Of a stretch of 29,860 nt of DNA, positions 16,523 through 24,007 are shown piece by piece. Source of the DNA: a virus; IMG/VR virus record IMGVR_UViG_3300031566_000257, positions 1 through 29,860 of that record. One strand, 5' to 3'. Below the pieces are notes generated by a model. It was not told the DNA's origin. It searched no databases and saw nothing but the letters and a program-made list of their open reading frames with translations. The first letter of the stretch is position 1, and every line of letters begins with the position of its first letter. Made by a program: the position numbers and the translations under genes.

Positions 16523-16725
16523 CAGCGGCTCCAATCTATCGCGGCGAAGTTCCTACGAAATCTCCGCCGGCCTTCCGGTGTCATGGTCGCAACATACGCC
16601 ACGCCTTTCCCGTTCCGCCCCATCTGCTCCCTGGGCACATGCTCCCCGTCCTTCCCGCACGCACCGGCCCGATGCGCTCGCACTATCAGTTCCTTCACAG
16701 ACCTAACATGCGCGTTATCGCTCAA
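16522..16725 (-). CDS. Small basic protein, 67 aa
   Basis: Starts at 16725 overlapping the HNH stop (ATGA) and ends overlapping the portal start (TGATG). Basic and His-containing, with GKDGEHVPREQMGRNGKGVA and a tail PEGRRRFRRNFAAIDW. Full coupling on both sides supports translation. It may have lain directly after the terminase before the HNH gene arrived. Family not recognised. Confidence 0.6.
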   Translation of the reverse strand: MSDNAHVRSVKELIVRAHRAGACGKDGEHVPREQMGRNGKGVAYVATMTPEGRRRFRRNFAAIDWSR

Positions 16726-17444
16726 AAGAACAACCCCTGGCGCGCTCGTTCCAGCGCCTTGGTCTGGAAAAACATAGTCCAGTATGGCCGGTTAGTGTTC
16801 ACCTTTGTGTTGCAAGACCTGCAGAGGGCCGTCAAGTTTACGGGGTCACTGTTTTTCTTGTCGTAGTCCACGTGGTGCACATCCAGTTTCTGTTTGCACT
16901 CCACTTGCGGCACACCACATAACTGGCATTTGTGTCCGTCTCGCCGACGTACTTCCTCTTTTAGTTCCGCGTTCCATTCCCAGCCATAGGGTTCACGACT
17001 GATACCGCCGAGCCAGTGCGGACTCTTATCACCTGACCTCTCCATACACATCTTTTCTATCGTCTCTGGCGTATGCCGCCTTCCCATGTTCGCAGCGTGC
17101 ATCGCCTTCAAGTTCGCTAACTGCTTCGGCGAACGCGGATAGTCGAGTTTTCTGCCAACATTCATGGACTGCGTCGCCTTCAGTGCCACCATTTGTTTCG
17201 GCGAACGCGGTAGCGCATGTAACGCCTTCACGTGCGCTATTTGTTTCGGCGAACGCGGTTGTTCCCACGTCGTGGCTAGTATGACCTTCGCCCGTGCTAT
17301 CTGCTTTGGCGAACGTGGTAGCGCGTGCAATTCTGCCAATTGTGCCGCTTCCTTCGGCGTACGTTTTCTGCCTGTATTTGCGACGTGCAGGGCCTCCAGT
17401 TGTGCTATCTGTTTCGGAGAACATCCACGACCCGCTTTTCTCAT
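16722..17444 (-). CDS. HNH endonuclease with expanded RSPKQ repeat array
   Basis: 240 aa, inserted between large terminase and portal. Residues 9-135 are about seven imperfect modules of 16-24 residues built on (R)SPKQIA..KALHALP, a NUMOD-like DNA-binding array; the count is higher than in the paralogs. Residues 139-230 form the shared domain: GGISREPYGWEW, ELKEEVRRRDGHKCQLCGVPQ, LDVHH, DPVNLTALCRSCN. The last catalytic position is Asn (CRSCN) where the four paralogs have His (CH), making an HNN form. HNN variants can be active in this superfamily, so loss of activity is not certain. Coupled to the 67-aa gene by ATGA. Confidence 0.9.
   Translation of the reverse strand: MRKAGRGCSPKQIAQLEALHVANTGRKRTPKEAAQLAELHALPRSPKQIARAKVILATTWEQPRSPKQIAHVKALHALPRSPKQMVALKATQSMNVGRKLDYPRSPKQLANLKAMHAANMGRRHTPETIEKMCMERSGDKSPHWLGGISREPYGWEWNAELKEEVRRRDGHKCQLCGVPQVECKQKLDVHHVDYDKKNSDPVNLTALCRSCNTKVNTNRPYWTMFFQTKALERARQGLFF
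17125..17427 (-). repeat. In-gene direct repeats in 12-nt steps
   Basis: The core ttcggcgaacgcgg (plus strand) occurs exactly at 17125, 17197 and 17245, with variants at 17305, 17353 and 17413. Successive spacings are 72, 48, 60, 48 and 60 nt, all multiples of 12, so modules differ by whole four-codon steps. Each core encodes PRSPK in the HNH gene's DNA-binding array. Confidence 0.85.
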
Positions 17445-17448
17445 GCCC

Positions 17449-19104
17449 TCACCCTAGAATCGCGTACTCGGTTTTCGGTGTCCGCTTCCCGTATTGCCCG
17501 GCGGCGCTCGATATTCCAACCCGCTGCGCCGCAAGAAAATAGTACCCCAACGCGTGCCGGTAATGGTCGTCGCCGCTGCTCGTGTACCGATACTTCGGCA
17601 CGCCCGTCTTCTTGTCCTTCTCTAAGATTTTCGCCATTGCGACGGCCTGTTCAGCAAAGATTTTTACCTCTGGACATTGCCGGGGCAGCGTCAACCGCTT
17701 CTCCGCAATCAACGAATGCGTCGAATCGCACAGACCCGTCCGGTACGCCTTGACCACGCCGCGCTCGTCGTCCACGGCATTCCCCGTCAGAGCGTTCTCG
17801 GTGTATTCGGCCAGGAGTACCCGGTGCTTTTCGGCGTTCTGGTGTTCCCTTGCCGAATCTTCGTAAGGCCGAATGTCGTCTACTTCCGACCGGACGTTGA
17901 ACTTCCGGGCCAGGTCGTGCAGCATTTCCCAGCCGCCCGCCATCGGAATCCGCGCCAGACGCAAGACCTCGAACCGCTCCGATGCGACCCGAATCCCGAT
18001 GACAACGTGGAACTCCTTGCCGATGTCCACGCCCATCGCGCACGGACCCCTGTGCCTCTGAAGCATCGGCTCCGACCCGCAACAGTCGTAGACCTGCCCC
18101 TCGGTCAACTGGTCCTCTTTCGGGATGTACGGCAGGCCAAGCCGCAGCCGGTAAGTGTCCGCAAGATTCGGATTTGCCGGGTCGTTGAACTCTTTCAGAA
18201 TGTCCGCCGGGTCGTTGAAAGCCGAACTCAACTGGCTCCACCTGTACCCCGTCAAGCCCTTCACGTCCGGCCTTTTGGCGACCCACTGGCCCGTCCCGCG
18301 CCCGGCATAGACCGGCACGGGTTTCCCGCACTTCACGCACGCGATGTAGCCCCGCCCCTCGTCGCCGATGCGCACGCAATCGGGAAACGATTCCTCGGCA
18401 CAGGTCCACGTCCCGCACCCGCACCGGCGATGCCAATGCCGCTGGTCCGACTGGCCGAACATCTTGTCTATCCCCCGGCCCGGTATGGTCGGGTTGGAAA
18501 TGTAAACCTCCTCCTTGACCTTCGAGTGCCCCATTCGCGCCAGAGCCTTCGCAATCGCGTCCTCGTCCATCAGGTCCAGTTCGTCGAACACTACCCGGTC
18601 CACGGGAACCGACCGCAACTTGCTCGACTCCTTCTCGCCCCCGCCGCCGCCTTCGAGGGACTGCGAAAGTCTCGCCCCGCGCAGGTAGAGAAAAGCGTTG
18701 AAAATCTTCTTCAACGACGCCGTGTCCGTTCCCTTGCCCTTGCCGCCTGATTTCACGAACCGCCCGATGCTGTTCTTGTTCGCTTGGATGAGCGGCCCAA
18801 AACGCGACTTGGAAAACTCCCCAACGTCGTCCGTCGTCGGAAAGAGGTACAAGACGCCCTGCGGATACCGATGGTGAATCATGCCGTGCAAAGACTTCAG
18901 AATCTCCAACTCCGTGTATCCCCCCTGCGTGCCCTTCATGTAGCAAATCCGCCGGTCGCGCGAAGTCATCGGCTCCAGTTGGTAGGCATGGTCGGGATAG
19001 ATGGCGAACGTGCCGGACTGCAACTGAATCCGATTCAAGACAGACCAGTAGGCCGCGTCGTACTCGGCCAGCACTTCGGGCTTGATTTCGGTCGCTACCG
19101 TCAC
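17449..19104 (-). CDS. Terminase large subunit (GpA-like)
   Basis: 551 aa from the GTG at 19104, chosen because GGGGGAGG lies 9 nt upstream; an ATG at 19134 would give 10 more residues but has no better site. ATPase part: Walker A-like KGTQGGYTE at residues 57-65, LYLFPTTDDVGEFSKSRFGP (about 86-104), Walker B RVVFDELDLMDED at 170-182. A zinc-type segment follows (HRRCGCGTWTC and ACVKCGKP, about 226-261), as in GpA-type terminases. The nuclease domain begins at GVDIGKEFHVVIG (358-370), where Asp360 would bind metal. It cuts concatemers and drives DNA through the portal. The gene order TerS ... TerL ... portal is normal apart from nuclease insertions. Confidence 0.92.
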   Translation of the reverse strand: MTVATEIKPEVLAEYDAAYWSVLNRIQLQSGTFAIYPDHAYQLEPMTSRDRRICYMKGTQGGYTELEILKSLHGMIHHRYPQGVLYLFPTTDDVGEFSKSRFGPLIQANKNSIGRFVKSGGKGKGTDTASLKKIFNAFLYLRGARLSQSLEGGGGGEKESSKLRSVPVDRVVFDELDLMDEDAIAKALARMGHSKVKEEVYISNPTIPGRGIDKMFGQSDQRHWHRRCGCGTWTCAEESFPDCVRIGDEGRGYIACVKCGKPVPVYAGRGTGQWVAKRPDVKGLTGYRWSQLSSAFNDPADILKEFNDPANPNLADTYRLRLGLPYIPKEDQLTEGQVYDCCGSEPMLQRHRGPCAMGVDIGKEFHVVIGIRVASERFEVLRLARIPMAGGWEMLHDLARKFNVRSEVDDIRPYEDSAREHQNAEKHRVLLAEYTENALTGNAVDDERGVVKAYRTGLCDSTHSLIAEKRLTLPRQCPEVKIFAEQAVAMAKILEKDKKTGVPKYRYTSSGDDHYRHALGYYFLAAQRVGISSAAGQYGKRTPKTEYAILG

Positions 19105-19108
19105 GCCC

Positions 19109-19381
19109 TCAAACCTCCCCCAGAAGCGTCTCACGCCGCTTGGCTCCGGCCAGGAGAGTATCGCGCCGTCGCATTGGCACTTTCTTCTTTATCGGTTCAT
19201 CGACCGGCGGGAAGGTGCTTGGGACAATCGGACTAATGGGAAGGTCCGGTTGCTTGAAAGGATTCGAGGCCGCACCCATGAGAGCACCAGTGCCAACACC
19301 AATGCTAGCACCCACCCCAAACGACTCCAAAAACAAGTCCCACCAAGGACGCTTCTTCACGCCACCCAGTTCGTATGCCAT
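19109..19381 (-). CDS. Small protein with Gly-rich hydrophobic segment
   Basis: 90 aa with an ideal ribosome-binding site (TAGGAGGTTGGGTC before ATG). Residues 13-38 (WDLFLESFGVGASIGVGTGALMGAAS) are hydrophobic and glycine-rich, possibly membrane-inserting; the rest is Pro-rich then basic (KKKVPMRRRDTLLAGAKRRE). It lies between the sigma factor and large terminase. Candidates are a minor virion protein or a holin-like protein, but a single weak hydrophobic stretch does not decide it. Confidence 0.6.
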   Translation of the reverse strand: MAYELGGVKKRPWWDLFLESFGVGASIGVGTGALMGAASNPFKQPDLPISPIVPSTFPPVDEPIKKKVPMRRRDTLLAGAKRRETLLGEV

Positions 19382-19392
19382 GACCCAACCTC

Positions 19393-20085
19393 CTAAACCC
19401 GCGATTCCACCCGTTCCCGAACCAACGCCCGCGCTTTCCGAGCCGCCTGCGATACCAACGATTCCGTCCGGCCAATCACCACCCCTATCTCCTTCATCGT
19501 CAATCCCTCGCGGTAGTACAAAATCAGAATCAAACGGTCACGACGACTCAGCCCCCGCGTCAACCACTCCCACTCGTCGCTACCGTCCAATCCCGACCCG
19601 ACCCCGCACACCCCCACCTGATTCAGCGGTTCCGTCCCGCTCCCATCCGCCCCCACAATGTCGCTGAACCGGCGAGCCGACCCCAACTTGTCCGCCCGGC
19701 CACCAGGACAAACACGCGCCGCCCGCCGACCAGAACGACCTAAAACGTCCCAACGCCGCAAACCCTCGCTGATGGACCCGCGCATCCGCCGGTAGGCAAA
19801 AGTCTGAAACTTGAACCCACGGCCAGGATCAAAACGCTCTATCGCGTCACGCAGCCCCTCCGACGCCCACTGAGCAAAATCACCCTCCGACGCCTCAGGA
19901 CTGTGACCCGTCACGCTACGAACGTGCCGACCCAACCGAACCGCAGACCCGTAGTAATGCTCCCACAACCGATTCCGCTCACGCACGCGATGACCGCGAC
20001 GATAACGCCCCCACAGCCTCTCGACCTCGATAGACGAAAGACCGTCCAGCGGAACGTCAATCTCGCGATAATGGAACCGCCTCAT
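19393..20085 (-). CDS. Phage-encoded sigma factor, FliA/WhiG-like
   Basis: 230 aa from the ATG at 20085 (GGGAGG just upstream); a longer in-frame reading lacks support. Sigma region 2 is clear: LWEHYYGSAVRLGRHVRS, then FAQWASEGLRDAIERFDPGR and GFKFQTFAYRRMRGSISEGL (residues about 40-110), with the FDPxRGxKFxTFAxxRxRGxIxExLR signature of the sigma-28 group. Region 4 is at 178-225: GLSRRDRLILILYYREGLTM then KEIGVVIGRTESLVSQAARK, a helix-turn-helix for the -35. The middle (115-175), where FliA has sigma 3, is degenerate and Gly-rich. It should redirect host RNA polymerase to phage promoters. It stands at the head of the terminase/structural genes. Confidence 0.85.
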   Translation of the reverse strand: MRRFHYREIDVPLDGLSSIEVERLWGRYRRGHRVRERNRLWEHYYGSAVRLGRHVRSVTGHSPEASEGDFAQWASEGLRDAIERFDPGRGFKFQTFAYRRMRGSISEGLRRWDVLGRSGRRAARVCPGGRADKLGSARRFSDIVGADGSGTEPLNQVGVCGVGSGLDGSDEWEWLTRGLSRRDRLILILYYREGLTMKEIGVVIGRTESLVSQAARKARALVRERVESRV

Positions 20086-20335
20086 CAACCTCCCACTCCT
20101 CACCCCTGTACTTGTACACCCACCCCTGACGCTGAATGTCAAAGTGGCTCCGCTGGTATATGAGATGCGAAATCCGGATGTTTGCTGGGGAATCATTGGG
20201 CCATCGCACAGCAGAAACAGGTCCCGGAAGGACGGCAAACCTAATCATGTCCGGCGGCCCGGCGCGGTCGCCTTGTAACCAACGCAACTCCCCGCCTCGT
20301 GGCCCACCTTCGAGGATTGCGCTTACTGCGTTCAT
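20057..20335 (-). CDS. Small phage protein, 92 aa
   Basis: ATG at 20335 with AAGGGGG eight nt upstream; its end overlaps the sigma factor start by 29 nt, suggesting coupled translation. The sequence MNAVSAILEGGPRGGELRWL ... QGWVYKYRGEEWEVDEAV is a small beta-type protein resembling the xLxGGPxxGxxxxL...YRYxG family of short phage proteins I have seen repeatedly, none with a known role. Overlap with the sigma gene makes an anti- or co-sigma role conceivable, but the sequence gives no direct support. Confidence 0.6.
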   Translation of the reverse strand: MNAVSAILEGGPRGGELRWLQGDRAGPPDMIRFAVLPGPVSAVRWPNDSPANIRISHLIYQRSHFDIQRQGWVYKYRGEEWEVDEAVPLSRD

Positions 20336-20390
20336 CACAGGCCCCCTTCTCAAAAAACGCCTCGATTTACACCTACACGCCGGAGCACCA

Positions 20391-21266
20391 TCACGCACTC
20401 TCCGCAATCCGAAGGGACTGGTGACGCGCAAGGTAGGCATGACACTTTTCCACGCGTTCGGGGTTTGCTTCAAGTCGCCCCACAAGTGTATTGCAACCAC
20501 CACAGAGCAGGGCACGAACCTCCCCCGTCTCATGGTCGTGGTCCACCGCAAGTTTCTTTTTCATGTCCTTCTGGTGTTTTCCGCATATGGCGCAACAGCC
20601 GCCCTGCTCGTTGAACATGCGGTTGTAGTCAGCCCCCGTGAGATTATACTTTCGCAGAAGGCCCGCCCGCTGGCTACACTCAGTAGAACAATACCACGTC
20701 CGATTTAGGTTCACCGCTTTCAGGGCGTTTACCATAACCGCAGAACCCGCGTCGGTACTTGGTATGCCTGGGACAAACTCCTTCCCGCAATGTTTGCACA
20801 CCTTCGGCAACACGGCACGCAACGGTCCCTTGCGAGATTCCCGCATTGTGCCCCTACACTCCGCACAGTATGTTTGGTGCTTCCTGTCTGGCAAAGGAAT
20901 AGCACCACCACAACGCTTGCAAGGTCTGGGGTTCAACCTCCTGGCTTCACTACGCTTCTGGACAGATTCAAACACCACAATCTTCCCACATTCGGGATGA
21001 TACTTGGTGTGGTTACCATAGGGTGGAACCAAGGCCTTTCCACATCTGGCACACAGACGCGGATTCGCACCCTGACGCTCAATCAAACTCGCCCGATACT
21101 TTTCGTGACACTCTGCGTTCTTCACCGCATAGGCCCTCTCGCGGCAACCTACGCAATACTTCTGGGCTACGCCATGTGGCTCAAAGGACGACCCACAGAA
21201 AGCACATGTCCTTGGCAATAACGGTTTCCGCCTGGGCGGATGAATCAACTGTCGCCAGATTTTCAT
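20391..21266 (-). CDS. Endonuclease VII-like protein with zinc-ribbon array
   Basis: 291 aa from the ATG at 21266 (AAGG 8 nt upstream; a GTG lies at 21275). The C-terminus (about 205-285) is a recombination endonuclease VII domain: KYNLTGADYNRMFNEQGGCC, CAICGKH, LAVDHDHETGEVRALLCGGC, LVGRLEANPE, with C225/C228 and C255/C258 as zinc ligands and VDHDH as the catalytic segment. The N-terminal 200 residues are four successive CxxC...CxxC-type units (from C21, C72, C116 and C157), i.e. a zinc-ribbon array. T4 gp49 resolves branched DNA before packaging; here the array suggests DNA-site recognition and homing-type behaviour instead. The location between small terminase and sigma gene fits either. 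Confidence 0.85.
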   Translation of the reverse strand: MKIWRQLIHPPRRKPLLPRTCAFCGSSFEPHGVAQKYCVGCRERAYAVKNAECHEKYRASLIERQGANPRLCARCGKALVPPYGNHTKYHPECGKIVVFESVQKRSEARRLNPRPCKRCGGAIPLPDRKHQTYCAECRGTMRESRKGPLRAVLPKVCKHCGKEFVPGIPSTDAGSAVMVNALKAVNLNRTWYCSTECSQRAGLLRKYNLTGADYNRMFNEQGGCCAICGKHQKDMKKKLAVDHDHETGEVRALLCGGCNTLVGRLEANPERVEKCHAYLARHQSLRIAESA

Positions 21267-21391
21267 CAAAAACACCTTGCTTTTGGAGTTATGCGCCAGA
21301 GTCCCTTATTCGTGCGCGCTACCGGGGGCCGATGGGGGTTTCGGGTGTCTCGGAAAAAGCATGCTTGCCGCTCACTCGCCGCCCTCCTCGC

Positions 21392-21481
21392 CTACCACCT
21401 GTTGTGCCTCACTCCCGCCCAAAGGCTCAATCCGCGTTCCTGCACCGGAATCGCCACAACTAACGCAACATAATCAAACAT
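21392..21481 (-). CDS. Possible 29-aa ORF after HNH gene
   Basis: The HNH stop and this start overlap as TAATG. The peptide MFDYVALVVAIPVQERGLSL then WAGVRHNRW has a short hydrophobic start. The rest of the gap (21276-21391) has only an 18-codon GTG reading behind AGGAGG at about 21370 and no obvious structure. It may be residue of a gene disrupted by nuclease insertion. Confidence 0.25.
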   Translation of the reverse strand: MFDYVALVVAIPVQERGLSLWAGVRHNRW

Positions 21482-22083
21482 TATCGGTCCATCTTGCTGA
21501 ACATGCCTGCCCAGTACTCCCGGTTTGAGTTAGTCCTTCCGTGGCAGGAAGGGCAGAGCGACACGAGGTTCACTGGGTCCGAGTTCGCCTTGTCGTAGTC
21601 AACGTGATGCACTTCCAGCGCCCTCTTGCACTCGCACTGGGAAACCCCGCACAACTGGCAACGATGGCCGTCGCGCCTACGAACCTCCGCCTTGAGTTCG
21701 TCGTTGAACTTCCACGAATACCCGACGGCGCTTATGCCTCCCTGCCACCGAGGATTCTTCGGACCTGCCTGGATGCCCTTGTGGGCAGCAGACATCTTCG
21801 CCAGCGTCGCCGGCGAACGCTTCTTGCCACGATTGGCAAGGCCACGGCTCAGGCAGCCTTCGGGCCTGTGGGCAGCATAGTAGGCACGGTCGTAGGCACT
21901 GCACTTTACTTTGTTGGCGGCCTGGTAGGCACGGCTGGAGGCGCGGTGCTTTTCCTTGTTAGCAGCCCAATAAGCACGAGCCCGAGCGCGGTTTTTCTCA
22001 AGGTCCCCTTCCTTTTTCGTGGCGCGATAGGCGCGCAGCCAATCGCATTCTTCCCACTCGCGCTTTTGCTCCAGACTCATCAC
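21481..22083 (-). CDS. HNH endonuclease with Tyr/Ala-rich N-terminal repeats
   Basis: Start is GTG at 22083 or ATG at 22080, behind AAGGAGG. The N-terminal ~75 residues differ from the other paralogs: repeated units RAYxAANKxKxxA (RARAYWAANKEKHRASSRAY, QAANKVKCSAYDRAYYAAH). A RGKKRSPATLAKMSAAHKG module follows and then the shared domain: KNPRWQGGIS, ELKAEVRRRDGHRCQLCGVSQ, LEVHHVDYDKANSDPVNL, LCPSCHGRTN. All three HNH residues and four zinc cysteines are present. It lies 3 nt downstream of the small terminase gene. Confidence 0.9.
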   Translation of the reverse strand: MMSLEQKREWEECDWLRAYRATKKEGDLEKNRARARAYWAANKEKHRASSRAYQAANKVKCSAYDRAYYAAHRPEGCLSRGLANRGKKRSPATLAKMSAAHKGIQAGPKNPRWQGGISAVGYSWKFNDELKAEVRRRDGHRCQLCGVSQCECKRALEVHHVDYDKANSDPVNLVSLCPSCHGRTNSNREYWAGMFSKMDR

Positions 22084-22086
22084 GCC

Positions 22087-22905
22087 TCAGCCCTCCTTGC
22101 GCGCCCCCGAAGCCTTCAAGAACGCCCCGCTGGCGTCCTCGCTGCTATCGTTTAGAGGCACTAGGCTGCCCCCAGCCGGGCGATCCCCCTCGACCTGGAC
22201 CTGGATGACCCTCGACTCGCCAGACGGCAAGCCCAACGCACGGTCACCCATCTCCTCAAGCAGCACGCGGGCAATCAAGTGCGCCTGCTCCTCAAGCGCC
22301 GCGTCATACTCGTGCTTCACCGTCAAGTCCAAGTGCAGGCTCGTATCGTAAGCCCCCAGCATCCGCCCGACGCACTCCAAGTGCTCGCGCTCATTCGTGC
22401 GGTCCCCGGCCAACTGGCAACGCGCCATCGCTTCGAGGTGCTTACGCTTCACAAACTCGACGTTGATTTCCTCGCCCGTTGTTAACTTCGCGGACATTTC
22501 GGCCATCGAAGCCTCTATCATCTGCTTTATTCGTGGCTTTGCCATCAGCCTAGAGGCTTGCGAGGCGGCGGTCTTTTCCTTGTAGCCTGCGGTGATAGCG
22601 GCTTTTGTGGCATTGAGGAACTCGGGCGCTGTGGGTGTCGTGTAGGCGACCACGAACACTTGCAGCCTGCGGGCATAGGCTTGCCGACTTGACAAAGGCT
22701 GCTGTGACGTGCTTTCGGCTGCTTCTTCGGCGTGACTTTCCTGGCTTGCTTGCTCTTGGGTCGGCGCTTCGAGGTCTACGGCTTGGGTTGGCAAGTCCCT
22801 GTTCCTTCCATCGGCGAGCCACGGCTCCCGTTCTACTTCACCAGCATCCTTCACCCGCCGTCCCCGCAGCCTACCATACTGGCAGCATCGGAGATTGTGC
22901 CCCAT
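22087..22905 (-). CDS. Terminase small subunit (Terminase_2 type)
   Basis: 272 aa from the ATG at 22905; a GTG near 22850 is an alternative and a longer reading to 23160 would overlap the plus-strand promoter and leader. The first ~85 residues are charged, Gln/Glu-rich and probably disordered. The core is FVVAYTTPTAPEFLNATKAA, ITAGYKEKTAASQASRLMAK, PRIKQMIEASMAEM, matching the FvxeYl...NatqAaixAGYsxktA.xqasrLl.kpkv...I pattern of the Terminase_2 DNA-recognition domain. The C-terminal part would oligomerise and contact the large subunit. First gene of the left minus-strand block; no clear promoter visible in the divergent gap. Confidence 0.85.
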   Translation of the reverse strand: MGHNLRCCQYGRLRGRRVKDAGEVEREPWLADGRNRDLPTQAVDLEAPTQEQASQESHAEEAAESTSQQPLSSRQAYARRLQVFVVAYTTPTAPEFLNATKAAITAGYKEKTAASQASRLMAKPRIKQMIEASMAEMSAKLTTGEEINVEFVKRKHLEAMARCQLAGDRTNEREHLECVGRMLGAYDTSLHLDLTVKHEYDAALEEQAHLIARVLLEEMGDRALGLPSGESRVIQVQVEGDRPAGGSLVPLNDSSEDASGAFLKASGARKEG

Positions 22906-23000
22906 CGTGTCAAGCGCATCCTTCGCAAGCAATTTAGTCGATATGGCGCAAGTCTTGGTGTTTTCGGGGTTTACGCGAAAAGAATATTTTCGGAATGTCC

Positions 23001-23029
23001 TTGACTTGCTGGCGTTGCGCGTCGATAAT
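23001..23029 (+). promoter_or_regulatory. Sigma-70 type promoter for plus-strand island
   Basis: TTGACT (23001-23006) and GATAAT (23024-23029) are separated by exactly 17 bp, five of six matches each to the consensus. Transcription would start near 23035-23037, precisely where the first long helix of the RNA leader begins. GTCGATAA (23021-23028) also resembles a sigma-28 -10 element but no matching -35 is present. Confidence 0.7.
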
Positions 23030-23034
23030 ACCAG

Positions 23035-23128
23035 TGGAGATAGCGATGCACCCGAACACACAGATTGGCGTTGCGGTTCCGGCTGGTGCAGCGAGTTCCT
23101 CTCTATCGCTATCTCCAACACCAGCCGG
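23035..23128 (+). ncRNA. 5'-terminal RNA with two interleaved helices over the RBS
   Basis: Helix A pairs tggagatagcgat (23035-23047) with atcgctatctcca (23105-23117), 13 bp plus a G-U. Helix B pairs ccggctggtg (23079-23088) with caccagccgg (23119-23128), 10 bp. The order A, B, A', B' makes them interleaved, so they form a pseudoknot or compete. Helix A covers the Shine-Dalgarno and start codon of the HNH gene and begins at the predicted transcription start. The same layout occurs before the GIY-YIG gene. Confidence 0.6.
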
Positions 23129-23687
23129 GCCGCGCGCCAAGAAACACCTGAGCAGAGCACACCGCTCTAAAATCGGCAAGTCCATGATGGGCAACAAGAA
23201 CGCCGTCAACCATAGGGGAGGATATAGGCGTACGCCCGCAACACGTGCCAAGATAAGCAAGGGTTGTGCTGGCAAGGGCATCGGCGACAAAAATCCCATG
23301 AGGCGACCCGATGTCCGCGCCAAGAACGCCATCGCGCACATAGGAATACAGGCGGGTGACAAGAATCCTAATTGGCTTGGTGGTATCTCGCGCGAACCCT
23401 ACGCTTGGACCTTCAATGCGGAGTTGAAAGAGGAAGTGCGCCGCAGGGACGGCCACAAGTGCCAGTTGTGCGGCATACCGCAGGCGAAACTCAAACGGGC
23501 GCTGGATGTTCACCATAGCAACTACGACAAGAAGGACATCGATCCTGATAATCTGGTGTCCCTGTGCCGCCCTTGCCACATGCGAACGAACACAAAGCGG
23601 GCGTATTGGAAGGCGTTTTTCAAGCAATGCGGCAATGGGGCCGCGCCTTTTGGAGGCCGATACCATGACTGGACAAGAACTGTATGA
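23046..23687 (+). CDS. HNH endonuclease on the plus strand
   Basis: 213 aa from the ATG at 23046 (GGAG upstream, within helix A). The first ~32 residues (MHPNTQIGVAVPAGAASSSL...) are unlike the paralogs and are encoded by the structured RNA. Homology with the 24074-24712 paralog begins at RSKIGKSMMGNKNA. Then come RTPATRAKISKGCAG and GDKNPMRRPDVRAKNAIAH modules and the shared domain: KNPNWLGGISREPYAW, ELKEEVRRRDGHKCQLCGIPQ, LDVHHSNYDKKDIDPDNL, LCRPCHMRTN with intact HNH residues. It is one of two genes on this strand, under its own promoter, and overlaps the next gene by 23 nt. Confidence 0.88.
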   Translation: MHPNTQIGVAVPAGAASSSLSLSPTPAGPRAKKHLSRAHRSKIGKSMMGNKNAVNHRGGYRRTPATRAKISKGCAGKGIGDKNPMRRPDVRAKNAIAHIGIQAGDKNPNWLGGISREPYAWTFNAELKEEVRRRDGHKCQLCGIPQAKLKRALDVHHSNYDKKDIDPDNLVSLCRPCHMRTNTKRAYWKAFFKQCGNGAAPFGGRYHDWTRTV

Positions 23688-23934
23688 GGCGAAAGCGCGG
23701 TTCCCGTGGACCGCACTCCGCACACGGGCGGAACTAGCCGAGCAGCACAAGGCCGACCGGACGCACGAGTTGGGGCCGGAAATGTTGGCGCTGCTCGTGG
23801 ACATTCGGAACACTTGCTACTTTTCGCCCTCTACTCCGTGGGAAGAAATGGCCGACCGCCTAGAAGAAATAGGCAAGGCGGCGGTTGCGGCCATTGACAA
23901 GGCCCGCGCCGCGCTCGCCAAGGCTTCGGCCTGA
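23665..23934 (+). CDS. Small helical protein of the plus-strand island
   Basis: 89 aa, ATG at 23665 with GGAGG 8 nt upstream, nested in the end of the HNH gene. Fully helical and acidic-basic mixed: MTGQELYEAKARFPWTALRT, EEMADRLEEIGKAAVAAIDK. The start GQELYEAxA resembles small early phage proteins I have seen, without a known function. Being the only non-nuclease product of an independently transcribed island, it is the likely cargo: it could help the phage in early infection or the nuclease in homing. Confidence 0.7.
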   Translation: MTGQELYEAKARFPWTALRTRAELAEQHKADRTHELGPEMLALLVDIRNTCYFSPSTPWEEMADRLEEIGKAAVAAIDKARAALAKASA

Positions 23935-24007
23935 ATCATCCCGGCCTCGGACTTTCGGCGGCGGCTGGGCGAGGCCAGAAGGGAACCGCGTCGCCGGCTG
24001 GTGAGTA

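Noticed and set aside
22906-23045. Minus-strand promoter for the packaging operon (TTGACA in the divergent gap)
   Set aside because: No acceptable -10 at 16-18 bp spacing was found.
22906-23160. Longer N-terminus for the small terminase
   Set aside because: It would run through the plus-strand promoter and RNA leader, and the extra residues look non-coding.
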